A DNA stretch of 34,276 nt from Pseudotabrizicola algicola (lineage in GTDB: Bacteria; Pseudomonadota; Alphaproteobacteria; Rhodobacterales; Rhodobacteraceae), in the NCBI RefSeq assembly GCF_010915705.1, contig NZ_JAAIKE010000016.1, positions 1-34,276 of the forward strand, written 5' to 3'. Both the position numbers and the translations under genes were made by a program. Positions 6,979 to 15,503 of this stretch are shown here, piece by piece. The notes under the pieces are model-generated. The model worked only from the letters and a program-made list of their open reading frames with translations. It ran no database searches and had not been told where the DNA came from. The stretch's first letter is position 1; every line of letters begins with the position of its first letter.

Positions 6979-8146
6979 GGGTCATGCCCGCCGGTCGATC
7001 GGAGCCCTGTGCGACTTCTTCAATGGCAACGGGTTTCGCCCCCCTGACTGGCGTCCGTCAGGGTTGCCGATCATCCGGATCCAGAACCTGAACGGATCGC
7101 AGAACTTCAACTACTTCGATGGGGAGCCGAAGCCCAAATGGATTGTCGAGCCAGGTGATCTGCTCTTCGCCTGGGCAGGGGTCAAGGGCGTCTCCTTCGG
7201 CCCCACCATCTGGCCTGGACCTCGGGGAGTGCTGAACCAGCACATTTTTCGGATCGTGCCCAAGAAGGGCGTAGACAAATACTGGCTCTATCTGGCGTTG
7301 CAGGTCGCTACACGCCGGATCGAGTCCAATGCGCACGGGTTCAAATCATCCCTTGTGCATGTTCAGAAGGACGATATCACCAACCAGGTCGTCGACCTTC
7401 CCCCGCTCCCGGAACAGCGAAAGATCGCCGAAATCCTTCGGACATGGGAAGAGGCCATCGAGAAGCTGCAGGCGCTGCGGGCGGCGAACCTTAAACGTCG
7501 AATCTGGATGCGCACTCATCTGTTCACGGGGCGCACGAGGCTGCCTGGTTATTCAGGTGATTGGCGTGAGGTGACGCTTGGCGAGGTGTTGACCGAACAC
7601 GGGCTGCGAGGCACTGGCGCGGAGGAGGTTTTTTCGGTCTCGGTCCACAAGGGCCTTGTCAATCAGATCGAGCACCTCGGCCGGTCCTTCGCTGCAGCCG
7701 AAACCAGCCATTACAACCGCGTCCTGCCTGGCGACATCGTTTACACCAAGAGCCCGACCGGAGACTTCCCGCTCGGCATCATCAAGCAGAGCAAGATCTC
7801 GGAACAGGTGATTGTCTCGCCTCTCTACGGTGTGTTCAGTCCCGCAACGCGCGCGCTCGGCGCTATCCTCGATGCCCTGTTCGAGTCCCCGCTTGCCGTG
7901 CGCAACTACCTGCACCCGCTGGTCCAAAAGGGCGCCAAGAACACCATTGCGATCACCAATCGCCGCTTCCTCGAAGGCAAGTTGCGCCTGCCAATGGATC
8001 ATGCCGAGCAATCCGCCCTCGTCGAGATGGTGGAAGTATCGCAGGCCGAGTTCACCGCCATCGAGGCGAAAATCGAAGCCCTCTCCCGCCAGAAGCGCGG
8101 CCTAATGCAGAAGCTGCTGACGGGCGAATGGAGGGTCAGCCCATGA
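6971..8146 (+). CDS. hsdS: Type I restriction-modification specificity subunit (HsdS), full length
   Basis: A 391-aa specificity subunit with two target-recognition domains. The first covers about residues 1-150 (SGLPIIRIQNLNG, WIVEPGDLLFAWAG) and ends in the conserved LPPLPEQRKIAEILRTW helix, the usual spacer. The second covers about 190-345 (WREVTLGEVLTE, VLPGDIVYTKSPTGDFP) and ends in a coiled-coil-like region with the family ending QKRGLMQKLLTGEWRV. It directs the HsdM/HsdR complex to a bipartite DNA sequence. It overlaps hsdM by eight bases and the DUF3800 gene by four. It is full length, so the half-size HsdS upstream is an extra protein rather than a split copy of this one. Confidence 0.93.
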   Translation: MFEGHARRSIGALCDFFNGNGFRPPDWRPSGLPIIRIQNLNGSQNFNYFDGEPKPKWIVEPGDLLFAWAGVKGVSFGPTIWPGPRGVLNQHIFRIVPKKGVDKYWLYLALQVATRRIESNAHGFKSSLVHVQKDDITNQVVDLPPLPEQRKIAEILRTWEEAIEKLQALRAANLKRRIWMRTHLFTGRTRLPGYSGDWREVTLGEVLTEHGLRGTGAEEVFSVSVHKGLVNQIEHLGRSFAAAETSHYNRVLPGDIVYTKSPTGDFPLGIIKQSKISEQVIVSPLYGVFSPATRALGAILDALFESPLAVRNYLHPLVQKGAKNTIAITNRRFLEGKLRLPMDHAEQSALVEMVEVSQAEFTAIEAKIEALSRQKRGLMQKLLTGEWRVSP

Positions 8147-8982
8147 AGTTCATCTACATCGACGAAAGCGGTGGCCGTGATCAGGGCGATGCCTTCGTCA
8201 TGGCGGGGCTGATGGTCGACGCCTACAAGCTGCGCAAGAAGACCGAAGATTTCGACCGGCGGCTGGAGGCCCTCTTCGCGCTCCATCCCGGCAATCGCGC
8301 GGACTTCAAGACCAGCCGGTTCATCAACGGCAAGGGTGGTTGGCGGGAGGTTGATGCGGCAGAGCGCAAGGCTTTCCTCAAGACGGTCTGCGAGTTGGCA
8401 GTCGAGAATGGCGGCAAGGTCTTCGGGTATGGTCTTTCCTATGCGGCCTTCGATGCGGCCGCCGCCGCAGGCCATGCCCAGCCCTTCGGTTCGAACTACT
8501 GGCTGGCGTCAGCCATGTATACGGCGTGCCTCGTTCAGAAGAGGATGCAAGGCGTCAAGAACAGCAAGGGCCTCACCGTCGTCATCATGGACGACAACAA
8601 GAGCGAGATGCCGAAGCTGTCGGACGGGCTGTATCAGGGCGATACCTGGTTCGATGGCCTCTATCAGGCGCAGGGGAAGAAGCGCGGGAAGACCGTCTGG
8701 CTGGAGCGCAGCAAAAAGGATCGGTTCGACCACATCATCAACACCGCCTTCGCGATCAAGTCCGACCATTCCTCGATGGTGCAGGTGGCTGACGCCATCT
8801 CCTACGTCTATCGGCGGCATCTGGAGCTGCAGACCGTCGCGGAAGCGTGGGCTGGCGAGAAGGCTTACTACGCCGAGCTTGTGGCCATTCTGGAACCCGC
8901 GCGCGAGACGCTCGGCCGCTGCCCGGACGCTCCCTGTGTGAAGTTCTACAAGGCGGCGAAGCATCCGGAGTGGAAGCCATGA
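8143..8982 (+). CDS. DUF3800 domain protein embedded in the restriction operon
   Basis: A 279-aa protein starting MKFIYIDESGG. The YIDESG motif at residues 5-10 is the hallmark of DUF3800, a family predicted to have an RNase H-like nuclease fold. Other acidic segments that could complete a metal site are VIMDDNKSEMP in the middle and VQVADAISYVYRRHLE near the end. Starting at 8143 gives an ATGA overlap with hsdS, and its own stop overlaps the hsdR start in the same way, so it is translationally coupled between the two. The tight embedding suggests it works with the type I system, for example as an accessory nuclease, but no function is established and this is inference. Confidence 0.85.
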   Translation: MKFIYIDESGGRDQGDAFVMAGLMVDAYKLRKKTEDFDRRLEALFALHPGNRADFKTSRFINGKGGWREVDAAERKAFLKTVCELAVENGGKVFGYGLSYAAFDAAAAAGHAQPFGSNYWLASAMYTACLVQKRMQGVKNSKGLTVVIMDDNKSEMPKLSDGLYQGDTWFDGLYQAQGKKRGKTVWLERSKKDRFDHIINTAFAIKSDHSSMVQVADAISYVYRRHLELQTVAEAWAGEKAYYAELVAILEPARETLGRCPDAPCVKFYKAAKHPEWKP

Positions 8983-11900
8983 CCTTCGACGCCGCCGAAA
9001 AGCACCAGTCCCAGATCCCTGCCCTGCAGCTCCTGGTGGCGCTGGGGTTCACGCCGCTGTCCCAGGTCGAGGCTGTGCGCCAGCGTGGCGGCCGCCTGCG
9101 CAATGTGGTGCTCGACGACGTTCTTGCGGACCAGCTTCTGCGGATCAACAGCTTCACCCATCGCGGCCGGGAGTATCCCTTCGACCTCGAGGATGCGCAC
9201 GAAGCCATCCGGCGGCTCAAGCCCACACCTGACCGGCAGAAGGGCCTGCGCGGGACCAACCAGGACATCTACGACACCCTCGTACTCGGGACGACCATCA
9301 CCAAGACGATCCAGGGAGACTCGAAGTCCTATTCGTTCCGCTACGTCGATTGGGCGCGGCCTGCCAACAACGTCTATCACGTCACGGCCGAAGTCTCGGT
9401 CGAACGGACGGCCAGCACCCAGACCAAGCGATGCGACATCGTCGCCTACGTGAACGGCATCCCGTTCCTCGTGATCGAGAACAAGCGGCCGACCGAGAGC
9501 CTGAAGAAGGCCCGCAGCCAGTTGATCGGCTATCAGAACGAAGACAACATCCCGCAGCTGTTCCACTTCGCGCAAATTCTCATGGTGATGAACCGTGTCG
9601 AGGCGCGCTACGCCACCGTGGGCACGCCGCCGCAGTTCTGGCAGACGTGGCGGGACGAGGAAGACAGGGACGAGATCATCGATCCGCTTGCCAATCGGCC
9701 GCTCACCGAGGCGGAGGCCGACGCGGTCTTCTCTGGCGACTTCGCCTTCGCTCGCGCCCATTTCGAAGCCCTAGCCGCCGAAGGTGCGCGCGCGATCACG
9801 GCGCAGGACCGCGCAATCCATGCGATGTGTCGGCCGGAACGTTTGCTGGACCTGATCCGTCGTTTCACGGTTTTCGATGGCGGCGCACGCAAGGTCGCGC
9901 GCCACCAGCAGTTCTTCGGGATCCGCAAGGCTGTCGAACGCGTCCGCCAGTTCAATCTAGACGGCCGCCGCAAGGGTGGCGTGATCTGGCACACTCAAGG
10001 GTCGGGCAAGTCGCTGACCATGGTGATGCTGGGGCGCTCTCTCGCGCTCGACAAGGCCGTCCCCAATCCGCGCATTCTGATCGTCACCGACCGCGACGAT
10101 CTCGACAAGCAGATCAAGGACACGTTCAAGTCCTGCGAACTGGAACCCGTGAGGGCATCCAGCGGCGCCCATCTGATCGAGCTGATCCGAAACCGGACAC
10201 CGCTTGTGACGACTATCATCAACAAGTTCGATACGGCCGCCAAAGCTGCAGAAGATGTCGACGAGGATGCCAACGTGTTCGTCCTGGTCGACGAAAGCCA
10301 TCGCTCGCAAACCGGCCGCTATGGCGGCCACAGCCAGTTCGCCACGCGAATGCGCAGGCTGCTACCGAAGGCCTGCTATCTCGGCTTCACCGGAACGCCG
10401 CTCCTGAAGAAGGAGAAGAATACGCTCTCGACCTTCGGCGGCCTGATCCACAAATACGCGATCGACGAGGCTGTCGCCGACGGGGCCGTTGTGCCGCTCC
10501 TCTATGAGGGACGGCTTGTCGAGCAGCAGGTCAATGGCGGCGTGATCGACAAGTGGTTCGACAAGATCAGCGAGGGCTTGACCCCGAGCCAGAAGGCCGA
10601 CCTGAAGCGCAAGTTTTCCCGTATGGACGCGCTCTCAAAGACGGGCCAGGCGATCCGGGCGAAAGCTTTCGATATCTCGGAGCACTTCCGCCAGCACTGG
10701 CAAGGCACGGGATTCAAGGCGCAGCTTGTGGCGCCGTCCAAGGCAGCGGCCGTCCGCTTCAAGGAGGTGCTCGACGAGATCGGGCACGTCACCAGCGAAA
10801 TCGTCATCTCGCCGCCCGATGACAACGAGGGCAACGAGGAGGTCGACAAGGAATCGAAGGACCTAGTGCGCGGGTTCTGGGCGCGGATGATGGCCCGGTA
10901 CAAGACCGAGGACGAATACACCCGCCAGATCATCGATGCATTCAAGGGCTCGGGCGATCCGGAGATCCTCATCGTCGTGTCAAAGTTGCTGACCGGGTTC
11001 GATGCCCCGCGCAATACCGTGCTCTATGTGTGCAAGTCGCTGCGCGAACATAACCTGCTTCAGGCGATCGCCCGCGTGAACCGGCTCTACGAGGACGGCG
11101 CGACCGAGAAACAGTTCGGCTTCATCATCGACTACGAGGGGCTGCTCGGAGAACTCGACACGGCGCTGACGACCTACAGCGCCTTCGAGGGCTTCGACGC
11201 CGCCGATCTCGCCGGCACGGTCCACGATGTCCGCGAGGAGATCCGGAAGCTGCCCCAGCTGCACGATCAGCTCTGGGATCTGTTCAAGCCGATCAAGAAC
11301 AAGAAGGACATGGAGCAATTCGAACAGTTCCTGGCCGATGAGGCGATCCGGCAGGAGTTCTATGAACGACTGAAGGCGTTCAGCCGCTGCCTCCACATCT
11401 CGCTGTCGTCGGACAAGTTCTTCGACGTCTTCGACGAGGCGAAGATCGACGCCATGAAGAAGGACTGGAAGCAGTTCTCCGAGCTGCGGCGCTCGGTCCA
11501 GCTTCGCTACCAGGAGACCGTCGACGTCAAGGAGTTCGAGCCGAAGATCCAGAAGCTGCTGGACGACCATGTGGTTGCCATGCCGGCCGAGACGATCATC
11601 GAGATGGTCAACATCAACGACCCGGACGCGCTGAAAGCGGTCGTGGAGGAGACTGGCGTCTCCGAAGCCTCGAGGGCGGACCGGATCGCCAGTGCGACGC
11701 GCCGGACCATCACGGAAAAGATGGAGGAGGATCCGACCTTCTACCGCAGTTTCTCGGAACTGCTGGAGGAAACCATCCGCGACTATCGGGCCAAACGGAT
11801 TTCCGAGCGCGATTACCTCAAGAACGTAGTCGATCTGGCCAGCAAGGTCGCGCGCAAGGACCGGGGGCGCGAGGTGCCGGATGCGATCAAGGGCAACGAC

Positions 11901-12194
11901 GATGGGCAGGCGTTCTTCGGGGTCCTTGAAGGCGTGCTCGCGACCGACGACGGTAAACCGATCGCGGCAGATGAGGTTGCCGCCATTGCGCTCACGATCA
12001 TCGACATCATCAAGTCCCATCACATCGTCGACGTCTGGTCCAACGACATCGCTCAGAACAAGATGCGCAACGCCATCGACGATTACTTCTTTGATGTCCT
12101 TCGCGATGAGCGCGGCATCGAGCTGACGGTCGAGGTGATGGACGATCTTGAACTCAAGATCATGGACCTGGCCCGGGCGCGGTTTCCTGGATGA
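8979..12194 (+). CDS. hsdR: Type I restriction endonuclease subunit (HsdR)
   Basis: A 1071-aa motor-nuclease. The N-terminal PD-(D/E)xK nuclease domain shows Asp153 (KRCDIVAYVNG) and Glu167-x-Lys169 (FLVIENKRP). The helicase part has Walker A TQGSGKS (339-345), TDRDDLDKQ, the DEAD-box-like VDESH (437-441), GFTGTPL (469-475) and later motifs SKLLTGFDAPR and QAIARVNRLY. The C-terminal helical region contacts HsdM. In the assembled complex it translocates DNA and cuts it when unmodified sites are met. The start at 8979 couples it to the DUF3800 gene through ATGA; an upstream in-frame extension overlaps that gene and is rejected. All catalytic residues are present, so the enzyme looks functional. 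Confidence 0.95.
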   Translation: MTFDAAEKHQSQIPALQLLVALGFTPLSQVEAVRQRGGRLRNVVLDDVLADQLLRINSFTHRGREYPFDLEDAHEAIRRLKPTPDRQKGLRGTNQDIYDTLVLGTTITKTIQGDSKSYSFRYVDWARPANNVYHVTAEVSVERTASTQTKRCDIVAYVNGIPFLVIENKRPTESLKKARSQLIGYQNEDNIPQLFHFAQILMVMNRVEARYATVGTPPQFWQTWRDEEDRDEIIDPLANRPLTEAEADAVFSGDFAFARAHFEALAAEGARAITAQDRAIHAMCRPERLLDLIRRFTVFDGGARKVARHQQFFGIRKAVERVRQFNLDGRRKGGVIWHTQGSGKSLTMVMLGRSLALDKAVPNPRILIVTDRDDLDKQIKDTFKSCELEPVRASSGAHLIELIRNRTPLVTTIINKFDTAAKAAEDVDEDANVFVLVDESHRSQTGRYGGHSQFATRMRRLLPKACYLGFTGTPLLKKEKNTLSTFGGLIHKYAIDEAVADGAVVPLLYEGRLVEQQVNGGVIDKWFDKISEGLTPSQKADLKRKFSRMDALSKTGQAIRAKAFDISEHFRQHWQGTGFKAQLVAPSKAAAVRFKEVLDEIGHVTSEIVISPPDDNEGNEEVDKESKDLVRGFWARMMARYKTEDEYTRQIIDAFKGSGDPEILIVVSKLLTGFDAPRNTVLYVCKSLREHNLLQAIARVNRLYEDGATEKQFGFIIDYEGLLGELDTALTTYSAFEGFDAADLAGTVHDVREEIRKLPQLHDQLWDLFKPIKNKKDMEQFEQFLADEAIRQEFYERLKAFSRCLHISLSSDKFFDVFDEAKIDAMKKDWKQFSELRRSVQLRYQETVDVKEFEPKIQKLLDDHVVAMPAETIIEMVNINDPDALKAVVEETGVSEASRADRIASATRRTITEKMEEDPTFYRSFSELLEETIRDYRAKRISERDYLKNVVDLASKVARKDRGREVPDAIKGNDDGQAFFGVLEGVLATDDGKPIAADEVAAIALTIIDIIKSHHIVDVWSNDIAQNKMRNAIDDYFFDVLRDERGIELTVEVMDDLELKIMDLARARFPG

Positions 12195-12907
12195 AGATGG
12201 AACGACACAGCGTCCGACATGGTGAACACCGGATCGATTTCTCCATCGTGCGCCGTGACCGGACGACTCTGGAAATCGCCGTAGAGCCCGATGCTTCGGT
12301 TGTGGTCGCTGCTCCACAGGATGCTCAGCTGGCGGCTATCGAGGAGAAAGTGCGCAAGCGCGCCGCATGGATCCGGCGCCAGCAGCGGTATTTCGTCCAG
12401 TTCCTGCCGCGCACCCCGGATCGCCAGTATGTCGCGGGCGAAACCCATCTGTACCTCGGACGCCAGTATCGACTGAAAGTAGTGCCCCACGTTCAGACAA
12501 CGGTAAAGCTCGTGCGCGGCTTTATCGTGGTCCAAACGCATAGGCCCGAGCGGGCCGAGATGACACGCGAGCTTGTCGAGGCCTGGTATCGAAAGCGCGC
12601 TCATGTAAAATTCGTCGAGCGACTTGAAGTGAATCTACTACGCTTCCCAGTGCCCAACGACTTTCGACCCAAGGGCTTGATCGTCCGTCAACTGCGACAA
12701 CGTTGGGGCTCAATGTCGTCGGCATCTCGCCTCCTGCTTAATCGCCGGCTAATCGAGGCACCGATTGACGCGATTGACTACGTCATCACGCACGAACTCT
12801 GCCACATCGCGGTGCCGCACCACGGTCCCGAGTTCTTCGAGCTTTTGGAGCGCGTGCTGCCTGACTGGGAAAAGCGCAAGCACCGCCTCGAACAAAAGAT
12901 GGCGTAG
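12191..12907 (+). CDS. YgjP-like (DUF45, SprT/M48-type) metallopeptidase
   Basis: A 238-aa protein with the zinc-peptidase signature HELCH at residues 201-205 and a further histidine pair in VPHHGPEFF, the pattern of the YgjP/DUF45 group. The preceding RWGSMSSASRLLLNRRL is the usual conserved segment. There is no signal peptide, so it is probably cytoplasmic. The ATG at 12191 overlaps the hsdR stop in ATGA, making it the sixth coupled gene of the operon. YgjP-like genes often accompany type I restriction loci; the substrate is unknown. A role in turning over restriction subunits, which would limit self-damage, is a reasonable guess only. Confidence 0.88.
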   Translation: MKMERHSVRHGEHRIDFSIVRRDRTTLEIAVEPDASVVVAAPQDAQLAAIEEKVRKRAAWIRRQQRYFVQFLPRTPDRQYVAGETHLYLGRQYRLKVVPHVQTTVKLVRGFIVVQTHRPERAEMTRELVEAWYRKRAHVKFVERLEVNLLRFPVPNDFRPKGLIVRQLRQRWGSMSSASRLLLNRRLIEAPIDAIDYVITHELCHIAVPHHGPEFFELLERVLPDWEKRKHRLEQKMA

Positions 12908-12943
12908 TGATCTCACCAACGCGCCTTCGCCCACCCGACAGCG

Positions 12944-15001
12944 CTAGGCGTATTTGACGAACAGTTCTTCCTCTAGGCCAAGCTCCGAAAGCGCCAGCTT
13001 CAGCCGGTCGAACTTTCCCTTATTGTCGATGTTTCCCTCGATGAAATATCCGTCCGCAACCTGAATGGCCTGCCGGAGAAAACCGGGGTCCGAGCTCAGC
13101 TGGACGCGCTCACCCAGCCTCGTGCCATGGAACGCCTCGGGCTGGAGTACAAGGAGCTGCTCGAACACCTCGGCATACAGCCTTGCAACCTGGGTCACCT
13201 CCAAGCGGCTGCCGAAGAACACGGCGTACTCAAGGCGCTTGTGGCGCGGCTCCTCGGCGTCGAAGATGTTCACTTCGTCGGTGTCGGCATCGGCAGCAAC
13301 GCCAACGCTAGGTGCTGGCCAGACCTCCAGAAAGCGCTGCGCGATACGGTCCGCTCGCGCCTCGACCTGCTCCACTCCCCACCGTTCAAGTCCCTGCAGG
13401 TCGCGGTTCAGCCACAAGCGACTGAACCGATACCCCTGCTCGCCCCCGTTCTCGTTCATGTCCCGATTGTCAAGGAAGGTCTTGTTCCCGAGACGCCCAT
13501 TGTTTCCGGACAACGTGAGGTTCCCCACCGTGTTCAGGTACTTCTCGCCCAGCAGGGCATACTCATCCGAGGCAAGCGCACTGCGCCAGCCTGGCTCCGG
13601 ATTCTGCGGGAAGATGTGCTCGACCGTGATGCCCGGCATCGTGACGTCCACAGGCTCGCGGTTGTTGTGGTTCTCGAGCCGGTCGAAGAAATAGGTCCGG
13701 GTGCGGCTCTTGGTGCTGTACATGTCCTTGTCCTTGAGCATTGCAAGGACTTCGGCATCGCGCGGGAAGCGTTGGGTGCCGCTACGCTGCATCAGGGAGC
13801 GCTCGATCGACGCAAGATAGTCCCCGTGCTCGACACGGTCGTAGAGGCTCATGAAGATCTTGTTCAGCGCGTTCGTCGGCAGGCTCAGAATGAACCGGCG
13901 CCAGACGTAGCTCTGCACCAGTCGGAGGACCGAGGCGAACTCGTCGCGCGAGATGGCCCCGGCCACAAAGTCTCGGTAGACGGGCATCAGGAACGGATAC
14001 GCGACGTTGATTTCCAGCGTCCGGATATAGTTCAGCTCACGGCTGATCACCGTGTCTTTCTCGAGCTGCGGGTTCAGGAGCCGCGCATAGACGTTGGAGA
14101 GCTCGCGCAGTTCCTCCAGCGCCTCCATCAGTTCCGGTGAGTTCGGGAGCGGATAGCGCTCCTTGAACTTCTCGTAGACCGCGCCCTTGTTCGGGATGTC
14201 TTTCTGCTTCAACGTCAGAAAGTCGCGGATGAAATCCGAAACTCGGCTGTCGTTGACGTCCAGGTTTCGCGCGTTGGCCTCGATCGGCTCCCAGAATTTC
14301 CGAAAGACCCGTTCCTGCTCCTTCCGCGGCAGCCCCATCAAGATGTAGTTACGAATCAAATCGGCCTGGGAAAGTTCCAGACCTGTCGAGTTCAGGCTCT
14401 CGAAGATGCGCTGGGGGTTGTCCTTTCCACGCTCCAGCGCGATGTCGACGAAGATCAGCTTCGTAAGCCCCTTTTGCACGATGTCGAAATTGGCTTCGTC
14501 GATGCGGCTCTCGAAGAAGCGGAAATTCTCGACCAGCCGTGAGTATCCACTGACCTTCACGGCCTCTTTAGGGTCCATGATCTGTGCGAGCGCAACCTTG
14601 TTGTTGTCGGTTGGCTTCAACTTCAGCTTCTCGGCATCCTCGGCGAACTCGTTGATCAGGAACGTCTTGTAGATACGCTGGGCTTGCTGCTCCCGTCCGG
14701 CGGCGATGGCATGTCGATACAGGGCGATGAAGATCAGGGTCAGCGTGGTAAGCCGCTGCTGCCCGTCGATGATCGTCAGCTCCCGAAGACCGGAGACTGT
14801 GTAGACATCGTCATGCACGTACACGATGCTGCCGATGAAGTGACCGGAAAGGCTGTCGTCCGCGCCTACGCTGAGGATGTCATTGAACAGCTGCTGACAC
14901 TGAACCCGCGTCCAATCGTAGTTGCGCTGGTAGACAGGGATGGCGAATGCCGTCTCGCTGCTGGCCAGAAAGCGGTCGACGCGGGTCTCGGCAGCCTTCA
15001 T
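12944..15001 (-). CDS. GmrSD-type (DUF262/DUF1524) modification-dependent restriction protein
   Basis: A 685-aa fused protein. The N-terminal DUF262 domain has IPVYQRNYDW (21-30) and the family motif IDGQQRLTTL (78-87), the proposed nucleotide-binding/ParB-like site. The DUF1524 domain carries an HNH-like nuclease signature: VEHIFPQNPEPGW (460-472) and VGNLTLSGNNGRLGNK (492-507). A C-terminal extension of about 130 residues follows an acidic linker and ends LEEELFVKYA. Characterised relatives (GmrSD) cut phage DNA containing modified cytosines; whether this one does is inferred. It starts at an ATG preceded by GGAGAAC and is convergent with the type I operon, with only 36 bases between stops. 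It adds a modification-dependent barrier beside the modification-protected type I system. Confidence 0.9.
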   Translation of the reverse strand: MKAAETRVDRFLASSETAFAIPVYQRNYDWTRVQCQQLFNDILSVGADDSLSGHFIGSIVYVHDDVYTVSGLRELTIIDGQQRLTTLTLIFIALYRHAIAAGREQQAQRIYKTFLINEFAEDAEKLKLKPTDNNKVALAQIMDPKEAVKVSGYSRLVENFRFFESRIDEANFDIVQKGLTKLIFVDIALERGKDNPQRIFESLNSTGLELSQADLIRNYILMGLPRKEQERVFRKFWEPIEANARNLDVNDSRVSDFIRDFLTLKQKDIPNKGAVYEKFKERYPLPNSPELMEALEELRELSNVYARLLNPQLEKDTVISRELNYIRTLEINVAYPFLMPVYRDFVAGAISRDEFASVLRLVQSYVWRRFILSLPTNALNKIFMSLYDRVEHGDYLASIERSLMQRSGTQRFPRDAEVLAMLKDKDMYSTKSRTRTYFFDRLENHNNREPVDVTMPGITVEHIFPQNPEPGWRSALASDEYALLGEKYLNTVGNLTLSGNNGRLGNKTFLDNRDMNENGGEQGYRFSRLWLNRDLQGLERWGVEQVEARADRIAQRFLEVWPAPSVGVAADADTDEVNIFDAEEPRHKRLEYAVFFGSRLEVTQVARLYAEVFEQLLVLQPEAFHGTRLGERVQLSSDPGFLRQAIQVADGYFIEGNIDNKGKFDRLKLALSELGLEEELFVKYA

Positions 15002-15161
15002 GCAAGTTCTCCGAATTGCTCGTGATTATCCGTAACTACGTCAGACGCCCGGTCATGTCATCAGACTTGACCTTCTGCGCGCATTGACTGCGGCGCCGGT
15101 GCATGCCGCCAAATCGTATGGTGGGGCACCCGCCACCCTCACATCGCTTGATCGGCTGTCG

Positions 15162-15362
15162 CTACTGGACCTCGAACCAGCGAATGGCAGTCTGCAGGAG
15201 ATGGTCGTAATCGCTCGCCGTGGCCTCAGCCATGAATGTCGTGATTTCTTCCTCCGAGAGTCCGGCTTCGCGCGCGGCTTGGCAGCAGCGACCAAGAACC
15301 ACGAAGGCGTTACCGTCGTGGCCGGTGAGCATGACAATGATGTCTGGGTGCTTCGGGGTCAT
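15162..15362 (-). CDS. Small conserved hypothetical protein, 66 aa
   Basis: A 66-aa acidic protein (MTPKHPDIIVMLTGHDGNAF ... DYDHLLQTAIRWFEVQ) with a strong GAGGAG ribosome-binding site about ten bases before its ATG. The pattern DIIVxLTGxDGNAF, then AREAGLSEEEITTFMAEA, then DYDHLLQT is one I recognise from small conserved hypothetical proteins in mobile regions of many bacteria; no function is known to me. An overlapping minus-strand frame (15053-15337) is a shadow. It lies alone between the GmrSD gene and the phage tail-fibre gene. Confidence 0.75.
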   Translation of the reverse strand: MTPKHPDIIVMLTGHDGNAFVVLGRCCQAAREAGLSEEEITTFMAEATASDYDHLLQTAIRWFEVQ

Positions 15363-15430
15363 TTCTCACAGCTCCTCGGCGTGTTCAACGCGACATCAGG
15401 CGTGGCCTGCGGGCGTAGTCCAGTTGTTCG

Positions 15431-15468
15431 TCAGTGGGTTGCGGAGAGTAAGCGCGTTGACCCACTGA
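15431..15468. repeat. 9-bp inverted repeat at the left border of the phage block
   Basis: The arms tcagtgggt (15431-15439) and acccactga (15460-15468) are perfect, with a 20-base spacer. It lies just downstream of the last minus-strand structural gene, so it could end late transcription, although no T-run follows. Alternatively it could be an operator or a junction. Confidence 0.45.
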
Positions 15469-15503
15469 TCGACGCGGGCGTCTCGACAGCCCCGGCTGGC
15501 CGC

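Noticed and set aside
10980-12317. 445-codon minus-strand frame opposite hsdR
   Set aside because: Shadow of hsdR, which has all expected motifs; the antisense translation has no coherent domain.
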